DNA of 64,000 bases from Gemella sp. zg-570 (GTDB lineage Bacteria > Bacillota > Bacilli > Staphylococcales > Gemellaceae): assembly GCF_018866345.1 (NCBI RefSeq), contig NZ_CP076443.1, forward strand, positions 457,501 through 521,500, read 5' to 3'. Each line of letters starts with the position of its first letter. Position 1 is the first letter of the stretch. Positions 45,265-55,109 of this stretch are shown here, in pieces. The notes under the pieces were generated by a model. The model was not told where the DNA came from, ran no database searches, and was given only the letters and a program-made list of their open reading frames with translations. Made by a program: the position numbers and the translations under genes.

Positions 45265-45942
45265 ATGAGGTTATTATTAGCAGAAGATGAAAAAGATTTG
45301 GCAGAAGCCCTAGAAGCTATGCTAAAACATAATAATTATTCAATAGATGTTGTACATAATGGTCAAGATGCTCTAGACTATCTTTTATTAGATGATTATG
45401 ACGGAGCTATACTTGATGTAATGATGCCAAAAATGGACGGAATAACCGTTGTAAAAAAAATTAGAGAAGAAAAAAAAAACACACCAATTTTAATACTAAC
45501 TGCAAAATCAGAAATAGAAGATAAGGTAATGGGTTTAGATAGCGGTGCAGATGATTATTTAACAAAACCTTTTGCATCAAAAGAATTGTTGGCTCGTGTC
45601 CGTTCTATGACACGCAGACAGGCAACTTTTACAAGTAATGAATTAAAATTTGGCAATGTAAAATTAAATAAATTAACATTTGAATTATCAACTAACAAAG
45701 ATAGTTACAGACTATCGAACAAAGAATTTCAAATTATGGAAATGCTAATGAGAAATCCTTGGAATGTTATTCCCACAGAAAACTTTTTAGAAAAAATTTG
45801 GGGATATGACAGCGAATCAGAAATAAATGTAGTTTGGGTGAATATATCCTATTTAAGAAGAAAGCTAAAATCTCTTGGAGCAAATATTCAAATAAAAGCT
45901 ACAAGAAATGTTGGCTACACTCTGGAGGAATTAAATGATTAA
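45265..45942 (+). CDS. OmpR-family response regulator
   Basis: This 225-residue regulator has a receiver domain (acid pocket EDEK, phospho-Asp in AILDVMMPKMDG near residue 51, Lys in LTKPF) and a winged-helix DNA-binding domain (KEFQIMEMLMRNP, NVVWVNISYLRRKL). The ATG at 45265 has GGAGGA just upstream; the frame is open four codons further. It overlaps the kinase gene by 8 bp. Target genes are unknown. Confidence 0.92.
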   Translation: MRLLLAEDEKDLAEALEAMLKHNNYSIDVVHNGQDALDYLLLDDYDGAILDVMMPKMDGITVVKKIREEKKNTPILILTAKSEIEDKVMGLDSGADDYLTKPFASKELLARVRSMTRRQATFTSNELKFGNVKLNKLTFELSTNKDSYRLSNKEFQIMEMLMRNPWNVIPTENFLEKIWGYDSESEINVVWVNISYLRRKLKSLGANIQIKATRNVGYTLEELND

Positions 45943-47155
45943 TACCTTACGCAGAAAATTTATTTTAGTTTCTGTTTCTACTGTTACTTTTGTAATATCG
46001 GCAGTATTTATTATTATAAATTTTTTAAATTACAATAATATTTCATCAAGAAGTGATGAAGTAATAAACAAATTTAAAAATGAACCCATACTTCTTAGAG
46101 AAATTATCGAAAATGGGACAGAAAATGGAAGTAGGGGAATAGTTTCTTCGGACAAAAATTTTTATAATGGTTTCTTTATTGCTCAAATAACAGACTACAA
46201 TCAAATTATTAATATTTATAACAGAGATAACAGTGTTGGAATAGTTAAGGCGAAAGAAATTATCCAAGAAGCACTTGATGAAAATAATGACGGAGGATAT
46301 ATCGACTATTACAAATACGGTTATGTTGATTATGGAATAGAAAAATATATAGTATGTGCCAATGTAGAAAGAGAGCTAGGAATATTTTACCAATTTCTTA
46401 CAAATAGCATCATAGTGGCTCTAGTTATAATAATAGTAATTTCAATTATTCTCGTAATAAGTTCAAAAAAAATAGTTGAACCAATAGAAATAAATTATGA
46501 AAAACAAAAACAATTTGTTACCGATGCTAGTCATGAATTAAAAACACCTCTCACAATAATAATTTCTAATGCAGATGTTTTAGAAATGGAAGTAGGCAAG
46601 TCAAAATGGTTAGACAATATTCATAATCAAATTGAGAGATTAACACACTTAATAAATAGTTTGGTAGCATTCAGCAGGGCAGAAGAAAGGGAAAATTTAA
46701 TTAAAAATAATTTTTCTATGACAAATTTAGTTAAGTCAAGATTAGAAGACTTTCAAGAACTTGCTAATTTTAAAGATAAGGAAATTGTAGCCGATATTGC
46801 TGAAAATATTTTTTATAGTGGCGATAAGCAAACAATTATGCAGGTAATAGATATTTTACTTGATAATGCAATAAAATATGCTGATGATAATAGTATTATT
46901 AATGTTAATCTAACTAGCAACAAGAAAAGTATAAATCTAGTTGTTAGAAATAAAACAGAGGGAATAAAAGAGGGAGATTTAAGTAAAGTCTTTGATAGAT
47001 TTTATCGACTTGATGAATCAAGAAATAGTAAAACTAAGGGATATGGAATAGGTTTATCTTTAGCAAAACTTATAATAGATAGGCATAAATCACAAATCAA
47101 GGCTTATGCTCCCAAAGATGATGAATTTATTATAGATATAAAATTTTTATTATAA
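45935..47155 (+). CDS. Sensor histidine kinase
   Basis: This 406-residue kinase has two membrane helices (about residues 10-31 and 152-175) around an extracellular sensor of about 120 residues. The H-box is DASHELKTPLTII. The ATPase domain has the N-box (DNAIKYADDN), an F-box-like DRFYRLDESR and the G-box (GYGIGLSLAKLI). It pairs with the upstream regulator. The sensor domain family is not recognised. Confidence 0.9.
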   Translation: MINTLRRKFILVSVSTVTFVISAVFIIINFLNYNNISSRSDEVINKFKNEPILLREIIENGTENGSRGIVSSDKNFYNGFFIAQITDYNQIINIYNRDNSVGIVKAKEIIQEALDENNDGGYIDYYKYGYVDYGIEKYIVCANVERELGIFYQFLTNSIIVALVIIIVISIILVISSKKIVEPIEINYEKQKQFVTDASHELKTPLTIIISNADVLEMEVGKSKWLDNIHNQIERLTHLINSLVAFSRAEERENLIKNNFSMTNLVKSRLEDFQELANFKDKEIVADIAENIFYSGDKQTIMQVIDILLDNAIKYADDNSIINVNLTSNKKSINLVVRNKTEGIKEGDLSKVFDRFYRLDESRNSKTKGYGIGLSLAKLIIDRHKSQIKAYAPKDDEFIIDIKFLL

Positions 47156-47156
47156 A

Positions 47157-47214
47157 GAAAAAAGCTAGCATATTGATAATTTTTAAAATTAATTACCAAT
47201 ATGCTAGCTTTTTA
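47157..47214. terminator. Bidirectional terminator
   Basis: AAAAAGCTAGCATATTG pairs with CAATATGCTAGCTTTTT over 17 bp around a 20-nt AT-rich loop. It serves the kinase gene and the converging permease gene. Confidence 0.8.
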
Positions 47215-47216
47215 TA

Positions 47217-48512
47217 TTATTCTTCTTTTCTCGGCAAAACTAAGTTTAAAATAAAAGCAATTATTGTTGCGATTATTATAGGTGAACTACCTATAAATGT
47301 TTAGAAAGCTAAAGGTGTTTTTGCTAGCGTTGCTGGGACAGTTGTTAGTCCTAGTCCAAATGCTAGAGATATACCAAGAATACCTGCATTTCTATTTTTC
47401 ATTTTTTCTCTACTTATCAATTTTATACCGTTGATAGTAATTATTGAAAATACTGATAGAGTAGCTCCTCCTAAAACAGGATATGGAATAGTTGTCATAA
47501 TAGAAGAAAATTTAGGGAAAAATCCTAGTGCTAAGATAATAATACCAGCAATAGTAACTACTTTTTTACTAACAACTTTAGTAATACTAATAATTCCAAT
47601 ATTTTGTGCAAAAGATGAAGAAGGTAAACCACCTAAAATAGCAGTTAGAAAACCACTAAGCTCTTTACTCATTAAGGCTCCTGATACTTCATTTTTACTA
47701 GCTTCCCTGTTAATTGCACCTACTGTAAGAGATGACACGTCCCCAATAACTTGTATAGATGTTACTAGATACATAACTATCATAGTAATAATTGCTCCAG
47801 TGTGAAACTCTATACCTAATGGTAAAACTTTAGGATATGATAGGTAAGGTGCAGAAGAAACTGCAGAAAAATCAACCAAACCAAAAGCAAAAGATAATAA
47901 ATATCCAACAACTATTCCTATAAGAATACTAAGTATTTTTATATATCCTTTTCCAAAATGGTCGATAGCTAAGACTACTACTAAGGTTATAATAGCAACA
48001 GCCCAGTTAGTAAGATTTCCATATTCTTGTGTGTTTGATACTCCAGCCATATAAGAAATAGCTACGGGATAAAGTGAAATTCCCATAGAAAGAACTGTTG
48101 TACCTGTAACTATTGGAGGGAAATATTTTATAATTTTTTCTATAAATAATCCAAAGAAAACTAAGAAAATACTTCCTACTAAGCAGGCACCAAAGACTGA
48201 AGAAAATCCATAGTTAGAGTTTATAGTAATAATGACAGGAACGAATGCAAAGTTAGTACCCATAACTATTGGAAGTCTAGCACCAAATTTCCAAATACCA
48301 TATATTTGTAATATTGTTGCAAGTCCAGCACAAATCATAGAGGACTGCACCATCTCTGTAATTTGTGCTGGTTTCAACCCAATACTCTGAGCAATTATAA
48401 TAGCTGGTGCTATATTACCAATTATCATTGCAAGGACGTGTTGAATAGATATGGGTAGAGATTTACTAAAACTAGGATTACCATCCAACTTGAATAGTTC
48501 GGAATTAGACAT
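47217..48512 (-). pseudogene. NCS2 purine/xanthine permease cut by a stop codon
   Basis: This nucleobase:cation symporter has about 12-13 helices. Family features include PISIQHVLAMIIGNIAPAI, the GTNFAFVPVI segment, and GGLPSSSFAQNIGIISIT. A TAA at 47303-47301 ends the frame after KTPLAF. Read past it, the same frame goes on for 27 residues (TFIGSSPIIIATIIAFILNL, then VLPRKEE) to a natural stop at 47217. So one CAA or similar codon has become TAA, and the last helix is lost. The 403-residue product might still fold. Uracil is a less likely substrate than purines. Confidence 0.82.
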
Positions 48513-48640
48513 AAAAGATTACTCCTTTTTAATTTTTATTTTGTATTCATATATATTAATATAAAAAATAATTTATTTCAAGTAATAAAAAATATTTTTT
48601 AACGAACTTTAAATATAAAAACAAGTGTAAACTTTTTATG

Positions 48641-48669
48641 TTGACATAAATATAATTATAAGTTATAAT
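48641..48669 (+). promoter_or_regulatory. yceD-rpmF promoter
   Basis: A consensus TTGACA (48641-48646) and TATAAT (48664-48669) are spaced by 17 bp, ahead of the DUF177 gene. Strong promoters are usual for ribosomal protein operons. Confidence 0.85.
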
Positions 48670-48697
48670 GATGATTGTGTTTATGAGGTGATATTTA

Positions 48698-49201
48698 ATG
48701 AAATGGTTAAGATCTTCTTTATTCAAAGATAATAGTGATAAATTTATTTTTGAAGAAGAATTAGATATCAATATTGAAAATTTTACTCCCGCTATAAGTA
48801 GTATAGATAATATAAAAATTAGTGGAGTTCTCACAAGAAACGGTCAAGATAAAATTTTTGTCGATTTGCTTATCACAGGAACTTATAATGTTTATTCTAG
48901 TAGGACTATGAATATAATTTCTGTTCCTTTTGATATAGAAGAAAGAGAGGAATTTATTGATAAGTCATTTCTATATGGTGATGAAGATTATGATGTTAAT
49001 GTTATGGATAGATTTATTGATATAAGTCATCTTGTTACTGAACTAATAATTTTGAACGCCCCGCTAAATTATTATTTAGAAAATGAAGAAATAGAATATA
49101 GTAGTGGTAAAGATTGGAAATTAATATCTGATGATTATATTGAAGAAAAGAAAAAGGAAAATCCTTTTTCTGCTTTAAGTGATATGTTTAAAGAAAGCTA
49201 A
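48698..49201 (+). CDS. yceD: YceD (DUF177) protein
   Basis: This 167-residue DUF177 protein is found next to rpmF in most bacteria and is linked to rRNA and 50S maturation in some. Here the two usual cysteines are not evident. Core segments include FIFEEELDIN and FDIEEREEFID. GAGGTGAT precedes the ATG. rpmF starts 34 bp after it. Confidence 0.85.
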   Translation: MKWLRSSLFKDNSDKFIFEEELDINIENFTPAISSIDNIKISGVLTRNGQDKIFVDLLITGTYNVYSSRTMNIISVPFDIEEREEFIDKSFLYGDEDYDVNVMDRFIDISHLVTELIILNAPLNYYLENEEIEYSSGKDWKLISDDYIEEKKKENPFSALSDMFKES

Positions 49202-49235
49202 TTCTCAGAATTAAATTATATGGAGGAAGTTAACT

Positions 49236-49412
49236 ATGGCAGTTCCTTTTAGAAGAACATCGAAAACAGCTAAAAGAAAAAGAAGAACACATAAAAAATT
49301 ATCTTCACCAGCTATTACTTTAGATGCTCAAAGTGGTAACTATGTAATGGGTCATCGTATTGATAGAAAAACTGGTATGTATAAAGGTAAACAAGTTCTA
49401 GACGTAAAATAA
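49236..49412 (+). CDS. rpmF: Ribosomal protein L32, cysteine-free form
   Basis: This 58-residue L32 starts AVPFRRTSKTAKRKRRTHKK and ends with YKGKQVLDVK. The middle, where zinc-binding L32 has two CxxC pairs, reads SGNYVMGHRIDRKTGMY, with no cysteine. It therefore needs no zinc. GGAGG lies 8 bp before the ATG. Confidence 0.95.
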   Translation: MAVPFRRTSKTAKRKRRTHKKLSSPAITLDAQSGNYVMGHRIDRKTGMYKGKQVLDVK

Positions 49413-49426
49413 TTAGATATTACCTA

Positions 49427-49453
49427 AGCAACTCTTTTGAGTTGCTTTTTTTA
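49427..49453 (+). terminator. Terminator after rpmF
   Basis: AGCAACTC and GAGTTGCT (49427-49434, 49439-49446) enclose TTTT and lead into seven T residues. Confidence 0.9.
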
Positions 49454-50057
49454 ATACTAAAACAAAAAATATGACTACAACTTAAAGTAAACTAAGTTCG
49501 CCTATAAATATATAAAATGAAGTTTGATAGTTTAGATATTTTCTAAGTCTATTGTTAATTTCCATTAAATTGTTTATTAATTTTTCTTACCTCAATGCTG
49601 ATTTATATTTTTTGTTTTTCTCTGCTTTTATATCTTCATAACTTGGTTTATATATCCTAAATATTGTAAAATGCTGAAGTCTTAAAATTTCTGCTATTAT
49701 TCTAGTGGAAATTCGTAATTTCTTAATAATTCTATATTCTTTCTATTATTTAATTTAATAATTTATAACTCACATTTATCTTTGTGTGTTTTTACCGTTA
49801 TTAACATTTTTCACTAAGTTATTATGTTTTTGTAATGTTTGTCACGTTTTATTTTATGAGCTAAGAATTATAATAAGTATTTTTATATTTATACAAGAAA
49901 AAATATTTTTTGTAATCTTTTTTAGTCAACGTATTTGCCAAAGAAGCATTAATTTTATACTAATTTTATTTTTATAGCGAATAAATTTTTTAAAATTTTT
50001 CTTACGAAAAAAATTCATTTATGCTATAATGATTATTTATAAGTTGGAGGTGATATT
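49454..50057. other. 600-bp intergenic region, nothing firm
   Basis: This AT-rich stretch has no supported gene. On the minus strand at about 49590-49760 there are protein-like scraps in changing frames, including NIELLRNYEFPLE and IYKPSYEDIKAEKNKKYKS. They may be a worn transposase or other gene, but I cannot name it. A TATAAT at 50025-50030 probably serves the next gene. Confidence 0.35.
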
Positions 50058-50780
50058 TTGATAGGAATTGGAACGCTAGTAAATACTTTAGCAATTATTA
50101 CAGGAGGAGTATTAGGTTTATTTTTAAAAAATGGGATACCAGATAGAATAAAAAATTCTATACTAAAAATAATGGGACTGTCTGTTTTGTTAATGGGTCT
50201 TATTGGATTTTTAGAAAATATATTTTTTATTGATAATAGTATTATTAAATCAAAGAGTACAATGGTTATAACTATTGCGTTAGTGCTTGGTGTAATTGTT
50301 GGAGAAGTAATTGATATAGAAAAATATTTTGAAAAGTTTGGTTTTTATTTAAAATCAAAAGTAAGTAGTAAGGGCGATAATAATTTTGTTGAAGGATTTG
50401 TAACAACTTCTTTAATATTTTGTATAGGAGCTATGGGGATTTTAGGTTCTATTGCTGATGGAATAAATCATGACCCGAGTATTCTTTACAATAAAGCAAT
50501 GCTCGATGGTATTACTTCTATGATTTTTGCATCTATGTTAGGTTTTGGTGTAATATTTTCTGCTCTTGCAGTTTTCTGCTATCAAGGGACAATAACATTA
50601 TTATCATTTTTTATTGCCGACTATTTCACACAAGATATTATGGTTGGAATTTCAACTCTAGGTTCTATAATGATTTTTTGTTTGGGAAGTAATATGCTCT
50701 TTAAAACTAATGTAAAAGTTGGAAATATGTTACCAGCCTTATTAGTTGCCATTTTGTTTAAAATTTTTCATTTATTTTAA
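50058..50780 (+). CDS. DUF554 membrane protein
   Basis: This 240-residue polytopic membrane protein has about six or seven helices. It starts GIGTLVNTLAIITGGVLG and has MGLSVLLMGLIGF, CIGAMGILGSI and a DGI segment, all typical of DUF554 (YdfK/YqgA). Function is unknown; a transporter is possible. The start is TTG at 50058, with GGAGGTG 7 bp upstream. Confidence 0.88.
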   Translation: MIGIGTLVNTLAIITGGVLGLFLKNGIPDRIKNSILKIMGLSVLLMGLIGFLENIFFIDNSIIKSKSTMVITIALVLGVIVGEVIDIEKYFEKFGFYLKSKVSSKGDNNFVEGFVTTSLIFCIGAMGILGSIADGINHDPSILYNKAMLDGITSMIFASMLGFGVIFSALAVFCYQGTITLLSFFIADYFTQDIMVGISTLGSIMIFCLGSNMLFKTNVKVGNMLPALLVAILFKIFHLF

Positions 50781-50936
50781 AAAGTTTTATTTTGTTTGCT
50801 AAATTCAAAAATTATATTTTTTATTTTGAAATAGGTAGACAGAAATAGAACTTTTTATTATTAAAATATTAGAATTAGCATTTACTTATAGTTTATAGTA
50901 TAATGGTATGGATATATTTATTAAGGAGTAATATTT

Positions 50937-51632
50937 ATGTTTTTTGCAGTAGCTATTGACGGTCCTGCTGGTTCTGGTAAAAGTACAATAACAAAAAGAG
51001 TAGCCAAGGAATTAGCATTTAATTATGTTGACACAGGAGCCTTATACCGTTCATTAACCTATAATTTTTTAATTCAAGGTTTAAAAGAATTAAATGAAGA
51101 AAAAATTAAAAAAATTTTAGATAATACAAAAATAAAAGTTTACTTTGATGATTTTGTTCAGAAGCAAGAAATAAATGAACAAGATGTTACAGATAAAATT
51201 AGAACGTCAGAAGTATCTACTTACACATCATTATTTGCTAAAAGTAAGAATGTTAGAGATTTTCTTATAAATGTTCAAAGAGGTTTGGCTAATAGTTGTA
51301 ATGTTATAATGGATGGCAGGGACATAGGATCGGTAGTCTTACCCAATGCCAATGTAAAAATCTATCTTACAGCTTCAGTAGAAGAAAGAGCTAATAGAAG
51401 ATATAAGGAAATGCTAAAATCTGGTAATTGTAGCGATATAAGTATAGAAGAAATACAAAAACAAATTTCCCAGCGTGATTATCAAGATGAAAATCGTGAT
51501 ATAGCTCCCTTAATTATGGTAGAAGATGCAATAAAAATAGATACAACTGAATTTACCATAGATGAGGTAGTAGATAAAATAAAAAATATTATTTTAAAAA
51601 AATACGAGGTAACAAAGTGTATAAGTTTGTAA
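50937..51632 (+). CDS. cmk: Cytidylate kinase
   Basis: This 231-residue enzyme phosphorylates CMP and dCMP. The P-loop is AIDGPAGSGKST, followed by YVDTGALYR and MDGRDIGSVVLP, and a lid with SQRDYQDENRD. AAGGAG precedes the ATG. TATAAT lies at 50899-50904. The 3' end overlaps plsC by 16 bp. Confidence 0.95.
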   Translation: MFFAVAIDGPAGSGKSTITKRVAKELAFNYVDTGALYRSLTYNFLIQGLKELNEEKIKKILDNTKIKVYFDDFVQKQEINEQDVTDKIRTSEVSTYTSLFAKSKNVRDFLINVQRGLANSCNVIMDGRDIGSVVLPNANVKIYLTASVEERANRRYKEMLKSGNCSDISIEEIQKQISQRDYQDENRDIAPLIMVEDAIKIDTTEFTIDEVVDKIKNIILKKYEVTKCISL

Positions 51633-52225
51633 AATTTTCTCTAACTCTTTATTATAAAATTTTTTATAAAGTAGAAGTTGTCAATAAGGGAAAACTAGAA
51701 AATTCCAAAGGAATGGTAATATCTGGTAATCATTTAAGTAATCACGACCCCTTGCTATTTGTTCCCTTTTTTGAAAATAAAATTCGCTTTATTGCAAAAG
51801 AAGAATTATTTAGGGTACCCTTATTAAAAAACTTTCTACAATCTACAAATGCTATTCCTGTAAAAAGGGGAACTTTTGACAGAGCTTGTATAACAGAAGC
51901 AATATCAGCCTTAAAAAATGGAGATAATATTGGTATTTTTCCAGAAGGTACTCGCTCTTACGCAAAAGATTTAAAATTAGGCAAGGCTCATAATGGTGTA
52001 TCTTTAATATCGACAAGAGCAGAAGCTAAAGTTTTAACTTTTGCTATTATCCCCGAGAAAAATTTTAGAATTTTTTCAAAGATTAAGATAGTAATTGGTG
52101 ATGTGATAGATACAGCCGATTTAAAAAAACATGGCTATAAACATGACGACATAACTAATGAAATAATGAAATCAATTCAAAATATTATAGACAAGGAGAA
52201 TCAAAAATGTACGAAAAAACTATAA
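51617..52225 (+). CDS. plsC: 1-acylglycerol-3-phosphate acyltransferase
   Basis: This 202-residue PlsC-type acyltransferase makes phosphatidic acid. The catalytic HX4D is NHLSNHDP, and FPEGTRSY is the glycerol-phosphate site. The start is GTG at 51617, with GAGGT upstream. The cmk-plsC pairing is common in Firmicutes. Confidence 0.92.
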   Translation: MYKFVKFSLTLYYKIFYKVEVVNKGKLENSKGMVISGNHLSNHDPLLFVPFFENKIRFIAKEELFRVPLLKNFLQSTNAIPVKRGTFDRACITEAISALKNGDNIGIFPEGTRSYAKDLKLGKAHNGVSLISTRAEAKVLTFAIIPEKNFRIFSKIKIVIGDVIDTADLKKHGYKHDDITNEIMKSIQNIIDKENQKCTKKL

Positions 52226-52632
52226 AATTCAAACTAGAGAAAAAATTTTTTAATAAATACGATTATTTAGATAATAAATATATTTATGAATGGCTAACAC
52301 TAGCAAGAAAATATTTTTTAAATAGTTTGGGAATAGATATTGATTCTTTAGGAAATTATGGTTTCTACTATACGGATATTGAAATAAGAATATACATAAA
52401 AAATAATATAAAATTACAAAATAAGGACTTATTTATCAAGACAACATTAGCTAAGCATAATGGTATAAAATCAATATTTAATTATGAAGCCTATATTGAT
52501 GGTCAGTTGCTACTAACTGCATCTAGCACACATAATGTATTGCGTTCAGATAGTGATAGAGCTGTTAGAATGGATAGATATTTACCAAAATGGGACCAAA
52601 TATTAAAAGATGTGGTAAATAATGAATTGTAA
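52207..52632 (+). CDS. Acyl-CoA thioesterase-like hotdog protein
   Basis: This 141-residue 4HBT/YbgC-type protein has YDYLDNKYIYEWLTLARKYF (a helix with the usual Asp and the Asn/Asp-x-Y site) and beta strands after it. It may hydrolyse short acyl thioesters. It overlaps plsC by 19 bp and ends the operon. Confidence 0.72.
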   Translation: MYEKTIKFKLEKKFFNKYDYLDNKYIYEWLTLARKYFLNSLGIDIDSLGNYGFYYTDIEIRIYIKNNIKLQNKDLFIKTTLAKHNGIKSIFNYEAYIDGQLLLTASSTHNVLRSDSDRAVRMDRYLPKWDQILKDVVNNEL

Positions 52633-52640
52633 TATTTTAA

Positions 52641-52680
52641 AAGTATCTTAAGAATAGTCATGCTATCTTTTAAGATACTT
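52641..52680 (+). terminator. Hairpin after the thioesterase gene
   Basis: AAGTATCTTA (52641-52650) pairs with TAAGATACTT (52671-52680), with further pairing inside (GAATAG with CTAT). TATTTT follows. Confidence 0.6.
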
Positions 52681-52707
52681 ATATTTTGAATAAAGGAGAA
52701 TAAAGTT

Positions 52708-53856
52708 TTGATATATTTGGATAATGCGTCTACTACAAAACCCTTTAAAGAAGTATTAGAAACATTTATAGAAGTCAATAAAAATTATTATGGTAACACT
52801 GCAAGTATAAATAGTTATGGCAAAACAAATGCTAAGCTATTAGAAGCTAGTAGAAATCAAATAGCAGATATTCTTAAAATAAAAAGTAACAATATTTATT
52901 TTACTTCTGGAGCAACAGAAAGTAATAATATAGCCATACTAGGTGTTGCTCTGCATAAAAAAGATTTTGGCAAACACATTATAACTTCTAAAATAGAACA
53001 TCCGTCAGTATTAGAAACCTTTCGTTCTTTAGAAAATCAAGGTTTTAAATTAGATTATATAAAAATTCTTCCAAATGGAAAAATAGATTTAGAACATCTA
53101 AAAAAATTACTTAGTAAGGATACAGTTTTACTTAGCGTAATGCAGGTTAATAATGTTTTTGGAGCTATACAACCAATTTCAGAAATAATAGAAATTTTAA
53201 AAGATTATCCCAAAGTACATTTTCATGTAGACGGTGTACAAGGTGTGATTAAGGATAAAATTAATCTTGATGAAATAGACAGTTATTCAATTTCTGCCCA
53301 TAAATTTCATGGTTTAAAAGGAATTGGTTTACTCTATATAAAATCTAGGAGAGCCATTCAAAATATTAATTTTGGTGGGGGTCAAGAAGATAATTTACGA
53401 AACGGTACAGTGAATTTACCTAGTATAGTCGCCATGGCTAAGGCTATGCGTCTGTATGCAGAACAAATAGAAACAATAAAAAATAATCATAAAAATTTTA
53501 AAAAATATCTAGTAGAAGAATTATCAAAACTAGAATATGTCGAGATAAATTCTCCCTTAGCTGATACTTATGTTGATTCGATAGTAAATATAAGTCTACC
53601 AAAAATAAAAGGCGAAGCTATAATCAATGCTTTAAATGATGAGGGAATAATGATTTCGACAACCAGTGCTTGCTCATCTAAAAAATTTAATGTAAATGAA
53701 GCTTTAAATGCCCGTGGATTAGATGAAGATAATATCAAGGGAAGTATCAGAATAAGTTTTTCATATTTTACAAATATGCAAGAAATAGAAAAATTTGTTG
53801 AATTATTTAAAGAAAAATATAAGCAATTTAAAGAGGTAATAGAAAGTGGAATATAG
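52708..53856 (+). CDS. Cysteine desulfurase (NifS/IscS family)
   Basis: This 382-residue PLP enzyme draws sulfur from cysteine. It has YLDNASTT, SGATESNN, HVDGVQG, the PLP lysine in SAHKFHGLKG, and the catalytic Cys in TSACSS. It overlaps thiI by 11 bp, so it is the NifZ-type partner that feeds sulfur to ThiI for tRNA s4U. The start is TTG at 52708, after AAGGAG. Confidence 0.92.
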   Translation: MIYLDNASTTKPFKEVLETFIEVNKNYYGNTASINSYGKTNAKLLEASRNQIADILKIKSNNIYFTSGATESNNIAILGVALHKKDFGKHIITSKIEHPSVLETFRSLENQGFKLDYIKILPNGKIDLEHLKKLLSKDTVLLSVMQVNNVFGAIQPISEIIEILKDYPKVHFHVDGVQGVIKDKINLDEIDSYSISAHKFHGLKGIGLLYIKSRRAIQNINFGGGQEDNLRNGTVNLPSIVAMAKAMRLYAEQIETIKNNHKNFKKYLVEELSKLEYVEINSPLADTYVDSIVNISLPKIKGEAIINALNDEGIMISTTSACSSKKFNVNEALNARGLDEDNIKGSIRISFSYFTNMQEIEKFVELFKEKYKQFKEVIESGI

Positions 53857-55090
53857 TCATATTATAGTTAGGTATGGAGAATTAACTCTAAAATCAGGAA
53901 ATAGAAATGAATTTTTAAAAAAACTAACAAAAAATATAAAATTAAATTTTAAAGAATTTAAGGGTTATCATATTCAGACAAAAAGAGATAGAATGTATAT
54001 TCACTTAGATAATAATGAATATTTATCTGGAATGTTAGCTGTATTTAAAAAAATACCAGGTATTCACACATTTTCTCCTGTTATTAAATCACCTTTAGAA
54101 ATAGATGAAGCCGAGAAAAAAATAGATATATTATTACAAAGTAAACTTGATAAAGAATATAAGTTTAAAATACAAACAAAACGTCCGAATAAAAATTTTC
54201 ATAAGAATACAAATGAACTAAATAATATTTTTGGTAGCCATGTTTTAACAAATTATAGTAATTTAAAAGTAGATGTAAAAAATCCTGATTTTGTAATAAA
54301 TGTCGAAGTAAGAAGTGAGGGTATATTTATTTTTACAGATTTTCTAAAAGGCTTGGGTGGTTTTCCTGCGAATACATCTTCTAAAGCTTTGTTGTTATTA
54401 TCTGGAGGGATAGATTCCCCAGTTGCAGCCCACATGTTACAGGTTAAGGGAGTAGAAGTAGATATGATTCATTTTCAATCACCACCATTTACGTCTAATG
54501 AAGCCCTTGAAAAAATATTTAGTTTATCAAAAAAACTTAGTCAAACGGTAGGTACGGTAAAAGTACATGTAGTTAATTTTACAAAACTTCAAACTGAAAT
54601 AGTAAAAAGAATACCCTCGAATTACACTATGACTTCTACAAGACGTTTTATGCTTAGAATATCAGAACTAATTGCAAAAAAAGAAGGGTGCTTAGCTCTT
54701 GCCACAGGAGAGTCTTTAGGACAAGTGGCTAGTCAAACATTAGAATCTATGAATTGTATTAACAGTGTAACTAATTTACCTGTACTAAGACCCCTACTTA
54801 CAATGGACAAAATTGATATTATTAAGATAGCTACTGATATAGAAACTTATGAAATTTCTAATTTGCCTTTTGAAGATTGCTGTACAATATTTACACCTAA
54901 ATCACCAAAAACAAAACCAAAATTAGAAAAAATCGAAGAATATGAAAGTCGAGATGATTATTCAGACTTAATAGACTTAACACTTGAAAGTGTGAAAACA
55001 TATTTAGTGAATAAAAGTTCGGTTACTTTATTTGAAGATGAACAAGAAGTAATTGATAGGGAAAAAGAAAAATTTTCAAACTTATTATAA
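53846..55090 (+). CDS. thiI: ThiI, tRNA 4-thiouridine synthase
   Basis: This 414-residue protein has an N-terminal ferredoxin-like/THUMP region (about 1-170) and a PP-loop pyrophosphatase domain ([13 protein letters not shown]). There is no C-terminal rhodanese domain, as usual in Firmicutes that pair ThiI with a dedicated desulfurase. It makes 4-thiouridine at position 8 of tRNA. The start is GTG at 53846, after GAGGT. Confidence 0.94.
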   Translation: MEYSHIIVRYGELTLKSGNRNEFLKKLTKNIKLNFKEFKGYHIQTKRDRMYIHLDNNEYLSGMLAVFKKIPGIHTFSPVIKSPLEIDEAEKKIDILLQSKLDKEYKFKIQTKRPNKNFHKNTNELNNIFGSHVLTNYSNLKVDVKNPDFVINVEVRSEGIFIFTDFLKGLGGFPANTSSKALLLLSGGIDSPVAAHMLQVKGVEVDMIHFQSPPFTSNEALEKIFSLSKKLSQTVGTVKVHVVNFTKLQTEIVKRIPSNYTMTSTRRFMLRISELIAKKEGCLALATGESLGQVASQTLESMNCINSVTNLPVLRPLLTMDKIDIIKIATDIETYEISNLPFEDCCTIFTPKSPKTKPKLEKIEEYESRDDYSDLIDLTLESVKTYLVNKSSVTLFEDEQEVIDREKEKFSNLL

Positions 55091-55109
55091 AGTAGAAAGA
55101 GAGAAAATT

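Noticed and set aside
48513-48700. Purine riboswitch expected before the permease
   Set aside because: No conserved purine-riboswitch core could be seen upstream of the permease start; only AT-rich sequence and the divergent promoter.
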